The notes under the pieces: generated by a model
What the model was told of the DNA's origin: nothing
The model's database searches: none
Seen by the model: only the letters and a program-made list of their open reading frames with translations
In this document: one piece after another, positions 39,938 through 48,050 of the stretch
Layout of the letters: every line of letters begins with the position of its first letter
How positions within the stretch are numbered: the first letter of the stretch is position 1
Translations under genes and position numbers: made by a program
From: Rhodospirillaceae bacterium
GTDB lineage: Bacteria > Pseudomonadota > Alphaproteobacteria > Dongiales > Dongiaceae
DNA: 48,068 nt
Assembly: GCA_016794165.1 (NCBI GenBank)
Contig: JAEUKV010000291.1
Span: 1-48,068 of the forward strand
Direction of reading: 5' to 3'

Positions 39938-40408
39938 ATGCAACTCACCCAGTTTTCCGACTATTCATTGCGGGTCCTGATCTATCTGGGGCTGCGGCCG
40001 GATGCCCTGGCGACGATCGAGGAGATCGCCTCCGCCTATGGCATCTCCGAGAGCCACCTGACCAAGGTTGCCCATCGGCTGGGTCGACTCGGGATCATTG
40101 AGACGGTGCGGGGGCGCCATGGCGGCATGCGTCTGCAGATCCCCCCGGCCGAGATCAATATCGGGGCCACCATCCGTCAGATGGAAACCAATCTGGTCCT
40201 GGTCGAATGCTTCAACCCGGACCACAACACCTGCCCGATTGCACCTGCCTGCGCCCTGGCTGGCGTTCTCGACGAGGCCCTTCAGGCTTTTCTCAATGTG
40301 CTGGACCAGTACAGCCTCGCCGACGTCATGGGTAACCCGAAGTCCCTGGGCGGCCTCCTGGGCGTTGCGGCGCGCGTCGGGCGCCCGGCAGCTGGTACCC
40401 CGGGATAA
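39938..40408 (+). CDS. nsrR: Rrf2-family iron-sulfur regulator, NsrR type
   Basis: NsrR represses nitric-oxide detoxification genes and senses NO through a [2Fe-2S] or [4Fe-4S] cluster. The 156-residue protein has a winged helix (MQLTQFSDYSLRVLIYL; AYGISESHLTKVAHRLGRLG; GRHGGMRL) and three cluster Cys, C91, C99 and C105 (ECFNPDHNTCPIAPAC). D8 matches the Asp ligand reported in NsrR. No Hmp, Nor or other NO gene lies in the window. The nearest downstream genes are the two lipoprotein proteases, 59 bases on. Confidence 0.83.
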   Translation: MQLTQFSDYSLRVLIYLGLRPDALATIEEIASAYGISESHLTKVAHRLGRLGIIETVRGRHGGMRLQIPPAEINIGATIRQMETNLVLVECFNPDHNTCPIAPACALAGVLDEALQAFLNVLDQYSLADVMGNPKSLGGLLGVAARVGRPAAGTPG

Positions 40409-40467
40409 GCGGAGAGAAATCGAGGGCAGACCGACCCGCCATTTTGCCAGGGAGTTGGAGAGGCGAT

Positions 40468-41310
40468 ATGCACAAGCCGACGATATGCAAACCAAGGGTG
40501 CCTGGCGCGACAGCCGCCGTTTTGCTCATGGCGGCCGTTCTACTCGCTGCCTGCGCCAGCCCGGTGCGCATGGTCGACCGGCCGAGCGGCCCACTCCCGT
40601 GGTCCGCGGCGATCGGTCGGCTGGATTCGGTCGAGGCGGGTGGGTCCTGCTCGGCGACCCTGGTGCGACCGGACATCATCCTGACGGCTTCCCACTGCCT
40701 CTATGGTCGTGGCGATTATGCCCGCATCACCGATTTTTCCTTTACCCCCGCGCTCGATGTCGGGCGGGAACGGCTGCGGCCGATCCCGGTGGCCTCGGTC
40801 ATTGCCATGGGCTGGCCGATCAAGCCGGATGCCAGCGGTGAACTGCGCGGCGAGCCGCGCGACGACTGGGCGCTGTTGCGGATCGCCCGCAATGTCGATT
40901 ACCTGGCGCCCTTGAAGGTCGAAAAACTCAGCGTTGCCGAAATCGAGGAACGCCTCAAGGGGGGCAACACCCTGGCTCATGCCGGCTATGGTGTTTACGG
41001 CGTCGGTTCCGGCCGGCGCCTGCAGATCCGCGACCATTGCCGACTGATCGTCGACGAAAAGGATCTTCTGCGAACGGGGCGCGACGTCATCAAGAACAAC
41101 TGCGCCGTGATCCCGGGTGACAGCGGCGGTCCGATCCTTCTCAGCGATGCCGCGGGCCAGCATGTCGTGGTTGGCGTCGTGACCAATTTCTGGCGCCCGG
41201 AAGACAGCGATGAGATGACCAGCTTCGGCCCAAGCTCCATCTATTTTGCCGACATGATCGGTGAGGGGAAGTCGGCACCCGCGGCGGCGACCAGCCTGTC
41301 CCAGCCATAA
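40468..41310 (+). CDS. Trypsin-like serine protease lipoprotein 1
   Basis: The 280-residue protein has a lipoprotein signal with cleavage before C29 (LLAAC). A chymotrypsin-fold domain follows with the whole catalytic triad: H76 (TASHC), D133 (DDWALL) and S219 (GDSGGP). Flanking Cys may form the disulfides usual in this fold. It would act at the inner or outer membrane facing the periplasm; position 30 is Ala, which favours outer-membrane sorting. ATG 40468 is preceded by GGAG seven bases upstream. It is followed after 5 bases by a paralogue, so the two form an operon. Confidence 0.87.
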   Translation: MHKPTICKPRVPGATAAVLLMAAVLLAACASPVRMVDRPSGPLPWSAAIGRLDSVEAGGSCSATLVRPDIILTASHCLYGRGDYARITDFSFTPALDVGRERLRPIPVASVIAMGWPIKPDASGELRGEPRDDWALLRIARNVDYLAPLKVEKLSVAEIEERLKGGNTLAHAGYGVYGVGSGRRLQIRDHCRLIVDEKDLLRTGRDVIKNNCAVIPGDSGGPILLSDAAGQHVVVGVVTNFWRPEDSDEMTSFGPSSIYFADMIGEGKSAPAAATSLSQP

Positions 41311-41315
41311 ACCTC

Positions 41316-42140
41316 ATGCGCCTCGCCGGTTTCATTCTAGGTCTGGCCCTGCTGGGGTGCCTCGCCGGTTGTGCGGCGCGGCCGCCGGCGCCGCCCGCGC
41401 CGCCGCCGCCTGCGGCACCTGCCCCCTTGCCGTGGACAGCCGCCGTCGGCCAGTTGCAGGTCGGCCAAGGCGGCCGGCCCTGTACCGCCGTGCTGGTGGC
41501 GCCAGACCTGATCGTGACGGCGGCGCATTGCCTTTTTCAGGGCGAGACTAGCGGGATGGCCGCCGGTTTCGCCTTTCACCCGAATTTCGGCGCCCAACCG
41601 GATCTGGGCAGTTCTCGCGCCTTCGCCATCCGGGCGATCGGCAGCACGGCCGGGAACGGGGCGGTCGACAGTGCCATGGACGTGGCCGCGGATTGGGCCC
41701 TGGTCGGCATCGAGCCACCGGTGCGGGCCGTGGCCCCGGTCGCGGTGGCGCGACTCACCACCCAGGAAATCCTGGCGCGCCTTCGGAGTGGCGCCAGTCT
41801 CTATACCGCCGGCTATGGCTATGGCGCCACGCGTGAACTGCGCCGCCATGGCAGATGCCAGGTGGTCGATCCTCCGGATTCAAGTCCGGTCTTTACCCAG
41901 GCCATCCTGGTGACGGATTGCATCATCCGCATCGGTGACAGCGGCGGGCCGATCGTTCTCATCGACGAGAGCGGGCGCCCGAATCTGATCGGGATATTTT
42001 CGGGCTTCGGCACAAACGGTCAGACGGGCCTTGCCTTTGGCAGCAATGCGGCGAATTTCGCCCCCTATCTGGCGCCGCCGCTGCTCAGTTGGCTGGGGCT
42101 GGGCTCCTATCTCGGGCTCACCTCAAAAGTCCATCTATGA
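41316..42140 (+). CDS. Trypsin-like serine protease lipoprotein 2
   Basis: The 274-residue protein is a diverged tandem copy of the preceding gene. A lipobox ends at C19 (LAGC; C15 in LLGC is a weaker option). A Pro/Ala-rich linker (residues 23-38) follows, then a protease domain with H71 (TAAHC), D126 (ADWALV) and S209 (GDSGGP). The shared openings LPWSAAIGRL and LPWTAAVGQL and the matching triad spacing support duplication. The C-terminus adds about 20 residues rich in Leu and Gly that the first copy lacks. The substrate is unknown. Confidence 0.86.
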   Translation: MRLAGFILGLALLGCLAGCAARPPAPPAPPPPAAPAPLPWTAAVGQLQVGQGGRPCTAVLVAPDLIVTAAHCLFQGETSGMAAGFAFHPNFGAQPDLGSSRAFAIRAIGSTAGNGAVDSAMDVAADWALVGIEPPVRAVAPVAVARLTTQEILARLRSGASLYTAGYGYGATRELRRHGRCQVVDPPDSSPVFTQAILVTDCIIRIGDSGGPIVLIDESGRPNLIGIFSGFGTNGQTGLAFGSNAANFAPYLAPPLLSWLGLGSYLGLTSKVHL

Positions 42141-42146
42141 GGCCGA

Positions 42147-42185
42147 TTGACTCTTTGTCGCCAGCTGTATACAGCTTGATCAAGC
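42147..42185 (+). promoter_or_regulatory. Overlapping palindromic operators before the amine gene
   Basis: AGCTGTATACAGCT (42163-42176) and GCTTGATCAAGC (42174-42185) are both perfect palindromes and share three bases. TTGACT (42147-42152) can serve as a -35, with a -10 at 42168-42173 (15-base spacer) or 42170-42175 (17-base spacer) inside the first palindrome. The TGTATACA core resembles operators of GntR-family repressors. No such regulator is encoded nearby in the window. Confidence 0.6.
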
Positions 42186-42269
42186 ATCTGAAACCATAAA
42201 CAAACCATCCTGCCAGCAGGACCAGCCGGGCGCCTGGCTGCGACCTGCATCGTTGGGGAGACCGTCACC

Positions 42270-44336
42270 GTGCCGCGCAATCCACGCTACGACCTTCTGT
42301 TCGAACCGGTGAAGATCGGGCCGGTCACCGCCCGCAACCGCTTCTACCAGGTGCCGCATTGCACCGGCATGGGCTACGACCTGCCGCATTCGGTCTCGCG
42401 CCTGCGCGAACTGAAGTCCGAAGGCGGCTGGGGCGTCGTCAACACAGAATACTGCTCCATGCACTGGTCGTCCGAGGACGCCCCCTATCGTCTCTGTGCC
42501 CTTTGGGACGAGAACGACGTGAAGACGCAGTCGCTCACCGTCGAGAAGATCAAGCGCCACGGCGCGCTGGCCGGCGTCGAGCTCTGGCATGGCGGCAATC
42601 ACAGTCCCAATCGCTGGAGCCGCGAAACGCCCCTGTCGCCCTCGGGCTCGACCCAGCACGCGGTCTTTCCGATGCAGACCCGCGCCATGGACCGCGAGGA
42701 CATCCGCAACCTGCGGAAATGGCAGGTGGATGCCGCCAGGCGCGCTAAGCGCGCCGGGTTCGACATCGTCTATGTCTATGCGGGGCACGGCTATCTGCCA
42801 TTCCAGTTCATCACCAAGCGCTGGAACCAGCGTTCCGACGAATATGGCGGCCCGATCGAGAATCGCGCGCGGTTGCTCAGGGAGATGATCGAGGACACCA
42901 AGGATGCGATCGGCGATACCTGCGCCGTAGCCGTGCGCCTCGCGGTCGACGAACTGATGGGCCCGGAGGGCGTGCAGGCGGCGGAGGAGGGCGAGGCGGT
43001 GATCTCGCTGCTGGCCGAGCTTCCCGATCTCTGGGACGTCAACATTTCCTATGTCGAGAACGATTCGCTCTCCTCGCGCTTCGGACCGGAAGCGCATCAG
43101 GAGAAGTTCACCGGCTTCGTCAAGAAACTGACCAGCAAGCCGGTGGTGGGCGTCGGCCGCTTTACCTCGCCCGATACCATGGTCGACCAGGTCAAGCGCG
43201 GTATCCTCGATTTCATCGGCGCGGCCAGGCCTTCGATCGCCGATCCCTTCATCCCACTGAAGATCGACGAAGGGCGCGAGGACGACATTAGGGAATGTAT
43301 CGGCTGCAACATCTGCCGCGCCCAGAACAATTCCGGGGTGCCGCTGCGGTGTACGCAGAACCCGACCATCGGCGAGGAATACCGCCGCGGCTGGCATCCC
43401 GAGATCATGAACCCGAAGAACGGTCATGCCGACGATCCGGTGCTGATCGTTGGCGCCGGCCCGGCCGGCCTCGAATGCGCCATGAGCCTGGCGCGGCGCG
43501 GCTATGACGTGGCGCTCGCCGACGCATCGCGCGATCTCGGCGGACGGCTCAACCGGGAACCCAAACTGCCGGGCCTCGCCGCCTGGGCGCGGGTGCGTGA
43601 CTACCGCCTCGGCCAGATCGAGAAGCTTCCCAATATCGAGATCTTTCGCGAAAGCCGCATGGACAAGACGGCCATCCTTGAGGCCGGCTACCGCCATGTG
43701 ATTCTGGCGACCGGTGCCGTCTGGCGACGCGACGGAATCGGCCACAACAATCACCTGCCGGTCCTGGCGCGCGATGCCGCAAATGTCCTCACACCCGACG
43801 ACATCATGGCCGGCAAGGCCGTGGGCGGCCCGGTCATCGTCTATGACGACGATCAATACTATATGGGCGGCGTCATCGCCGAGAAGCTGCGCGCCGAGGG
43901 CCATGACGTGACCCTGGTGACGCCGGGGACCGACATTTCCAACTGGGCCTTCTATACCGACGAGCAGTTCAAGACCCAGGCCAAGCTGATGAAGATGGGT
44001 GTCAGGCTGGTCCTCACCCATCGCCTCGCGGCCTGGGGCGGGGACCACGGCCTGTTTGCCTGCAACTATACCGGCGTCGAGAAACGCATCGACGCGGCGA
44101 CCCTGGTCAGTGTCACCTCGCGGCACGCCAGCGACGCGCTCTATCTCGAACTGAAGGCCGACGCGGCCGGGCGCGATGCTGCCGGCATCGTCACGCTGCG
44201 GAACATCGGCGACAGCGACGTGCCGGGTGCCATCGTGCATGCCGTCTATGCCGGCCACAAGGCCGCGCGCGAATTCGGCGAGATGATCGATCCGGACGTG
44301 TTCCCGTTCAAGCGGGAGCTGGTCTTCGTCAAATAG
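42270..44336 (+). CDS. Trimethylamine-dehydrogenase-like FMN/Fe-S oxidoreductase
   Basis: The protein has 688 residues from GTG 42270 (GGGGAG nine bases upstream). An old-yellow-enzyme barrel carries C31 in YQVPHCTGMG, equal to the Cys that binds FMN covalently in trimethylamine dehydrogenase. A [4Fe-4S] site follows at C343, C346, C349 and C361, then an NAD/ADP-type domain (VLIVGAGPAGLECAMSL). YVYAGHGYLP keeps the catalytic Tyr and His. Two of the three aromatic residues that form the trimethylammonium bowl in the Methylophilus enzyme appear to be lost, so the substrate is more likely another N-methyl compound, as in DgcA-type demethylases. The MttB-like gene follows. Confidence 0.86.
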   Translation: MPRNPRYDLLFEPVKIGPVTARNRFYQVPHCTGMGYDLPHSVSRLRELKSEGGWGVVNTEYCSMHWSSEDAPYRLCALWDENDVKTQSLTVEKIKRHGALAGVELWHGGNHSPNRWSRETPLSPSGSTQHAVFPMQTRAMDREDIRNLRKWQVDAARRAKRAGFDIVYVYAGHGYLPFQFITKRWNQRSDEYGGPIENRARLLREMIEDTKDAIGDTCAVAVRLAVDELMGPEGVQAAEEGEAVISLLAELPDLWDVNISYVENDSLSSRFGPEAHQEKFTGFVKKLTSKPVVGVGRFTSPDTMVDQVKRGILDFIGAARPSIADPFIPLKIDEGREDDIRECIGCNICRAQNNSGVPLRCTQNPTIGEEYRRGWHPEIMNPKNGHADDPVLIVGAGPAGLECAMSLARRGYDVALADASRDLGGRLNREPKLPGLAAWARVRDYRLGQIEKLPNIEIFRESRMDKTAILEAGYRHVILATGAVWRRDGIGHNNHLPVLARDAANVLTPDDIMAGKAVGGPVIVYDDDQYYMGGVIAEKLRAEGHDVTLVTPGTDISNWAFYTDEQFKTQAKLMKMGVRLVLTHRLAAWGGDHGLFACNYTGVEKRIDAATLVSVTSRHASDALYLELKADAAGRDAAGIVTLRNIGDSDVPGAIVHAVYAGHKAAREFGEMIDPDVFPFKRELVFVK

Positions 44337-44353
44337 CAGCAGAGGAGGCGGCG

Positions 44354-45880
44354 ATGGCCCGTGAAACCACCAAGCGGCGCGAGCGTCGGCCGGCGCAGGT
44401 TGGGCCGCGGCAATTGCCGTTCGCCGGCGTCACCAATCGATATCCGCCAATCACGCTCCTGAGCGCTGACGAGGTGGAATCGATCCATCATGCATCCCTC
44501 CGTCTGCTTTCCGAGATCGGCATGGAGGTGATGCATGACGAAAGCCGCCAGCTTTTGAAGGCCGCCGGTGCGATGGTCGACGAGAGCACCCAGCGCGTGC
44601 GCTTCGATCCGGCGATGGTCGAGGAGAAAATCACGACGGTTCCCTCCAGTTTCACCCTGCAGGCGCGCGACCCGGCAAAGAATCTTCGCGTCGGCGATGG
44701 CAGCATGATCTTCGCGGCAACCGGCGGCCCTGCCTTCGCCCATGACATGGATCGCGGGCGGCGCGCCGGCAATTACCAGGACATGTGCGACTACATCAAG
44801 GTCGTGCAGTCGCTCAACGTGATCCATCAGGAAGGCGGCTGTCCCTGTGAACCGACGGATCTTCCCGCCGATTCGCGGCATCTCGATTTCTACCTCGCCG
44901 CCATCCGCTTGACCGACAAGAACTGGCAATGCTGGGCGTTGGGCGGCTACCGGGTCGAGGATGCGATCGAGATGCTGTCGATCGCTCTCGGTCAGTCGCG
45001 CGAACAGCTCCGCGCCAATCCGGCCACTCTCACCATCGTCAATTCGAACTCGCCCCTGCGCCTCGACATTCCCATGGGCGAGGGACTCTGCGCCATGGCG
45101 CGGGCCGGGCAGCCGGTCGCGATGACCCCCTTCACCCTGATGGGGGCGATGAGCCCGGTCACCATCGCCGGGGCGCTTACGCAGCAGAATGCCGAAGCCC
45201 TGGCGCTGATCGCGCTCTCCCAGATCGTGGCGCCGGGGGCGCCCGTCATGTATGGCGGCTTCACCTCGAATGTCGACATGCGGACCGGGGCGCCGGCCTT
45301 CGGCACGCCGGAATACGCCAAGGCCCAGCTCGCCTCGGGCCAGCTGGCGCGGCGCTACAAGATTCCGTTCCGTTCCTCCAACGTGACGGCCTCGAACTGC
45401 GTCGACGTGCAGGCGGCCTATGAAGGCGGCATGTCGCTCTGGAGCACGATCATGGGCGGGGTCAACCTCATCGAGCACGCCGCCGGCTGGCTGGAAGGCG
45501 GCCTTACGGCGTCCTTCGAGAAGCTGATCCTCGATGCCGAGATGCTGCAATTGATGCGCAGCTTCCTCGACCCGATCAAAATCGACGAGGCCAGCCTTGC
45601 CTTCGACGCCATGCAGGAAGTGGGGCCGGGCGGGCATTTCTTCGGCGCGGCGCACACCCTCTCCCGCTTCGACAGCGCCTTTTACGAGCCGATGCTCTCC
45701 GACTGGCGCAATTTCGAGAACTGGTCGGAATCGGGCGCCAGGACCGGTACCGAGCGCGCCAACGCGATCTGGAAGGATCTGCTCCGGACCTACGAACAGC
45801 CGCCGATCGATCCCGCCGTGGACGAGGCCCTGGAAGCCTTCGTCGCCAAGCGCAAGGAAGAAATCCACGCCAGGGCGTAG
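44354..45880 (+). CDS. MttB-superfamily methyltransferase, non-pyrrolysine form
   Basis: Members of this family transfer methyl groups from quaternary or tertiary amines to a corrinoid protein. The 508-residue frame has no internal amber codon, so this is the non-Pyl branch that includes glycine-betaine methyltransferases. It opens with VESIHHASLRLLSEIGMEV and contains VNSNSPLRLDIPMGEG, VAPGAPVMYGGFTSNVDMRTGAPAFGTPE and AAGWLEGGLTASFEKLILD. No corrinoid partner (MttC-like) is seen in the window. GAGGAGGCGGCG precedes the ATG. With the adjacent flavoprotein it suggests N-methyl compound catabolism; the exact reaction is open. Confidence 0.88.
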   Translation: MARETTKRRERRPAQVGPRQLPFAGVTNRYPPITLLSADEVESIHHASLRLLSEIGMEVMHDESRQLLKAAGAMVDESTQRVRFDPAMVEEKITTVPSSFTLQARDPAKNLRVGDGSMIFAATGGPAFAHDMDRGRRAGNYQDMCDYIKVVQSLNVIHQEGGCPCEPTDLPADSRHLDFYLAAIRLTDKNWQCWALGGYRVEDAIEMLSIALGQSREQLRANPATLTIVNSNSPLRLDIPMGEGLCAMARAGQPVAMTPFTLMGAMSPVTIAGALTQQNAEALALIALSQIVAPGAPVMYGGFTSNVDMRTGAPAFGTPEYAKAQLASGQLARRYKIPFRSSNVTASNCVDVQAAYEGGMSLWSTIMGGVNLIEHAAGWLEGGLTASFEKLILDAEMLQLMRSFLDPIKIDEASLAFDAMQEVGPGGHFFGAAHTLSRFDSAFYEPMLSDWRNFENWSESGARTGTERANAIWKDLLRTYEQPPIDPAVDEALEAFVAKRKEEIHARA

Positions 45881-45933
45881 GGTGCGATAGATCCGACCGG
45901 GCTCATCGCTGCGAATCTGCCAAACTTCCGCCT

Positions 45934-46386
45934 TCACTCTCCCTTGGAGTTCAATTTCTTCGGTGGTGCCGCCTTCTCTTCGGGTTCGGCGATGGTCACC
46001 AATGGCTGGGCGCACTCTTTCTGGCCGGCGAGGGTGGCAAGATAGTTCTGGCGCGATTGCAGGGCCTCGATTTCCTTGCCCGCGGTACCCTGGAGATCCA
46101 TCGCGAACCAGAGCGGCCAGATGAAGATCCCGGCAACGCCGGCTGCAACATTCTGCGCGACCTTGGCGCCCTGCTCTCCGCCCAGATCCGTAATCTTCTT
46201 GTTGTTCGATTCGGCCTCGGCGTAGATCGCGGTGCAATCCAACATATGATCGGTCGGTTGAACCACTGCGACAGGGTCCGGCGAGCGACCGGCGCAGCCC
46301 GACAGCACAGCGCCAATGAGAATTGAGGCAGCCATCAGCGATGCGGCGCGAACGCGCGTCGCCGGCCAAACGTTATACTTGTGCAT
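45934..46386 (-). CDS. Small lipoprotein, unknown function
   Basis: The 150-residue protein has a signal peptide with a lipobox ending at Cys in AVLSGCAG. The mature part begins with a Pro-rich linker, then an Asn/Lys/Gly-rich segment, a hydrophobic Gly/Ala stretch (VAAGVAGIFIWPLWFAMDL) that may be a membrane hairpin, and a charged tail. ATG 46386 was chosen for GGGGACGGG just upstream; codons before it read as noise. No family is recognised beyond a general likeness to small alphaproteobacterial envelope lipoproteins. It converges with the methyltransferase gene. Confidence 0.75.
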   Translation of the reverse strand: MHKYNVWPATRVRAASLMAASILIGAVLSGCAGRSPDPVAVVQPTDHMLDCTAIYAEAESNNKKITDLGGEQGAKVAQNVAAGVAGIFIWPLWFAMDLQGTAGKEIEALQSRQNYLATLAGQKECAQPLVTIAEPEEKAAPPKKLNSKGE

Positions 46387-46414
46387 TTTCCCGTCCCCTA
46401 GCAGCAAGATAGTC

Positions 46415-46444
46415 AATCTATGGTAGAAACAGGGTCGCTGTCCA
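46415..46444 (-). promoter_or_regulatory. Candidate promoter of the small lipoprotein
   Basis: On the minus strand TGGACA (46444-46439), an 18-base spacer and TAGATT (46420-46415) lie about 30 bases before the start codon. The -10 hexamer is the same as in the padR and trxA promoters. Confidence 0.5.
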
Positions 46445-46503
46445 GTTGCTCCGTGCAGGGGCGCACGGCCATATTTGCTGGATTTACCCCTCGAATGTTG
46501 GTC

Positions 46504-46530
46504 GGCCGGTCGCTTGCCGCCGGCCCTTTT
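46504..46530 (+). terminator. Terminator-like hairpin in the divergent gap
   Basis: GGCCGG and CCGGCC enclose a 10-base loop, followed by CTTTT. It lies in the 296-base region between the divergent lipoprotein and ABC1-kinase genes, about 150 bases before the kinase start. It would end a plus-strand transcript, but no upstream plus-strand gene is present, so it could end a small RNA or attenuate a leader. I see nothing else coding in this gap. Confidence 0.3.
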
Positions 46531-46682
46531 GCAGGTCACGATTTCGCGCTTGGCGGGAATTCCGAAATGGTGATTGGCCGCCACTTAGTTGATGAACCAG
46601 GCAGAAGTTTTGCCGATTTGTCGCATGACAGCAGCGGGTCGGCTATGATCCGATCCAGCGCCAGCGGGCGTAAGGATGGATC

Positions 46683-48050
46683 ATGAGCGACGACAGCGAA
46701 GCCAATTCCCTGGGTGGGCGCGTCAAGCGCTATGCCAGGGTCGGCCGGGCGATGGGTGGCCTCGCCGCCCGGGTCGCGGGGCAGCGCTATCTGGGGATCC
46801 GCGTCGATAAGGCGGAGCATGCCGCCGATCTCAAGGCGGCGCTGGGTGGCCTCAAGGGACCGCTGATGAAGGTGGCGCAGATCATGTCCACCATTCCTGA
46901 CGCGCTGCCGAAGGAATATGTCGAGGAACTGCGCCAGTTGCAGGCCAACGCCCCCTCCATGGGCTGGCCCTTCGTCCGGCGCCGCATGGCGGCGGAACTG
47001 GGCCCCGACTGGCAGAAGCGCTTCAAGGCATTCGAACACGAAGCGGCGGCGGCTGCCTCGCTGGGCCAGGTGCACCGGGCAATCGCGCCCGATGGCCGGC
47101 CGCTCGCCTGCAAGCTGCAATATCCCGATATGCAATCGGCGGTCGAGGCGGATTTATCGCAATTGAAGCTGATCTTCCGCCTCTACGAACGCTACGACCG
47201 CGCCATCGCCACCCAGCAGATCCATGCCGAGATCGCCGACCGCCTGCGCGAGGAGCTGGATTACGACCGCGAGGCGAAGGCCATGGCGCTCTACCGGTTG
47301 ATGCTCAAGGGCGAGCCCCATATCCATCTGCCGGAACCGCTCTCAGACCTCACCACCAAACGCCTCCTCACCATGACCTGGATCGAGGGCGAGCCGCTGA
47401 TGACCTTCCTTGCGCAGAAACCGTCGGTGACGTTGCGCAACAAGGTCGCCCACAACATGTTCCGTGCCTGGTATGTGCCGTTCTACGAATATGGTGTCAT
47501 CCATGGCGATCCCCATCTCGGCAATTACACCGTGCGGCCGCAGAAGGCGAAGGATGCCGGCGACGTCAATCTGATGGATTTCGGCTGCATCCGCATTTTC
47601 GAGGCGAAATTCGTGCAAGGGGTGATCGACCTCTACTGGGCCCTCTCCAACGACGACCGCGACCTCGCCATCCATGCCTATGAAAGCTGGGGCTTCAAGG
47701 GGCTGAACTCGGACGTCATCGACGTCCTCAACCGCTGGGCGCTCTTCGTCTACGGCCCGCTGCTGGAAAACCGCACCCGCAAGATCCAGGAAGCCGAGAG
47801 TGGCATCTACGGCCGCGAGGTGGCGGAAGGCGTCCACGCCGAACTCCGGCGCCTGGGGCCTGTGACGCCGCCCAAGGAATTCGTCTTCATGGACCGCGCC
47901 GCGATCGGCCTCGGCTCCGTCTTCTTGCATCTCAAGGCCGAGATCAACTGGTACGAACTGTTCCACGACCTCATCCGCGATTTCGACGTCAAGGTCCTCG
48001 CCAAACGGCAGAAGGCGGCGTTGAAGGAGGTGGGGCTATCGGCGAGCTGA
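46683..48050 (+). CDS. ABC1/AarF/UbiB-family atypical kinase
   Basis: These protein-kinase-like ATPases support ubiquinone synthesis or lipid handling. The 455 residues include the family's N-terminal motif as KVAQ (GPLMKVAQIMS), where KxGQ is the rule, so Gly is Ala. The Ala-rich loop (AAAAASLGQVHRA), the Lys in LACKLQYP, ELDYDREAKAM, the catalytic HGDPHLGNYTV and the metal-binding MDFGC follow. There is no C-terminal pair of membrane helices as in E. coli UbiB, so it may be the soluble paralogue common in alphaproteobacteria. AAGGA precedes the ATG. Its partners are not visible. Confidence 0.88.
   Translation: MSDDSEANSLGGRVKRYARVGRAMGGLAARVAGQRYLGIRVDKAEHAADLKAALGGLKGPLMKVAQIMSTIPDALPKEYVEELRQLQANAPSMGWPFVRRRMAAELGPDWQKRFKAFEHEAAAAASLGQVHRAIAPDGRPLACKLQYPDMQSAVEADLSQLKLIFRLYERYDRAIATQQIHAEIADRLREELDYDREAKAMALYRLMLKGEPHIHLPEPLSDLTTKRLLTMTWIEGEPLMTFLAQKPSVTLRNKVAHNMFRAWYVPFYEYGVIHGDPHLGNYTVRPQKAKDAGDVNLMDFGCIRIFEAKFVQGVIDLYWALSNDDRDLAIHAYESWGFKGLNSDVIDVLNRWALFVYGPLLENRTRKIQEAESGIYGREVAEGVHAELRRLGPVTPPKEFVFMDRAAIGLGSVFLHLKAEINWYELFHDLIRDFDVKVLAKRQKAALKEVGLSAS

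Noticed and set aside
42180-44258. A 692-codon open frame antisense to the amine oxidoreductase
   Set aside because: It mirrors a gene with intact cofactor motifs and shows no family signature of its own.
44354-45880. Pyrrolysine-containing trimethylamine methyltransferase
   Set aside because: There is no in-frame amber codon within the gene and no Pyl biosynthesis gene in the window.
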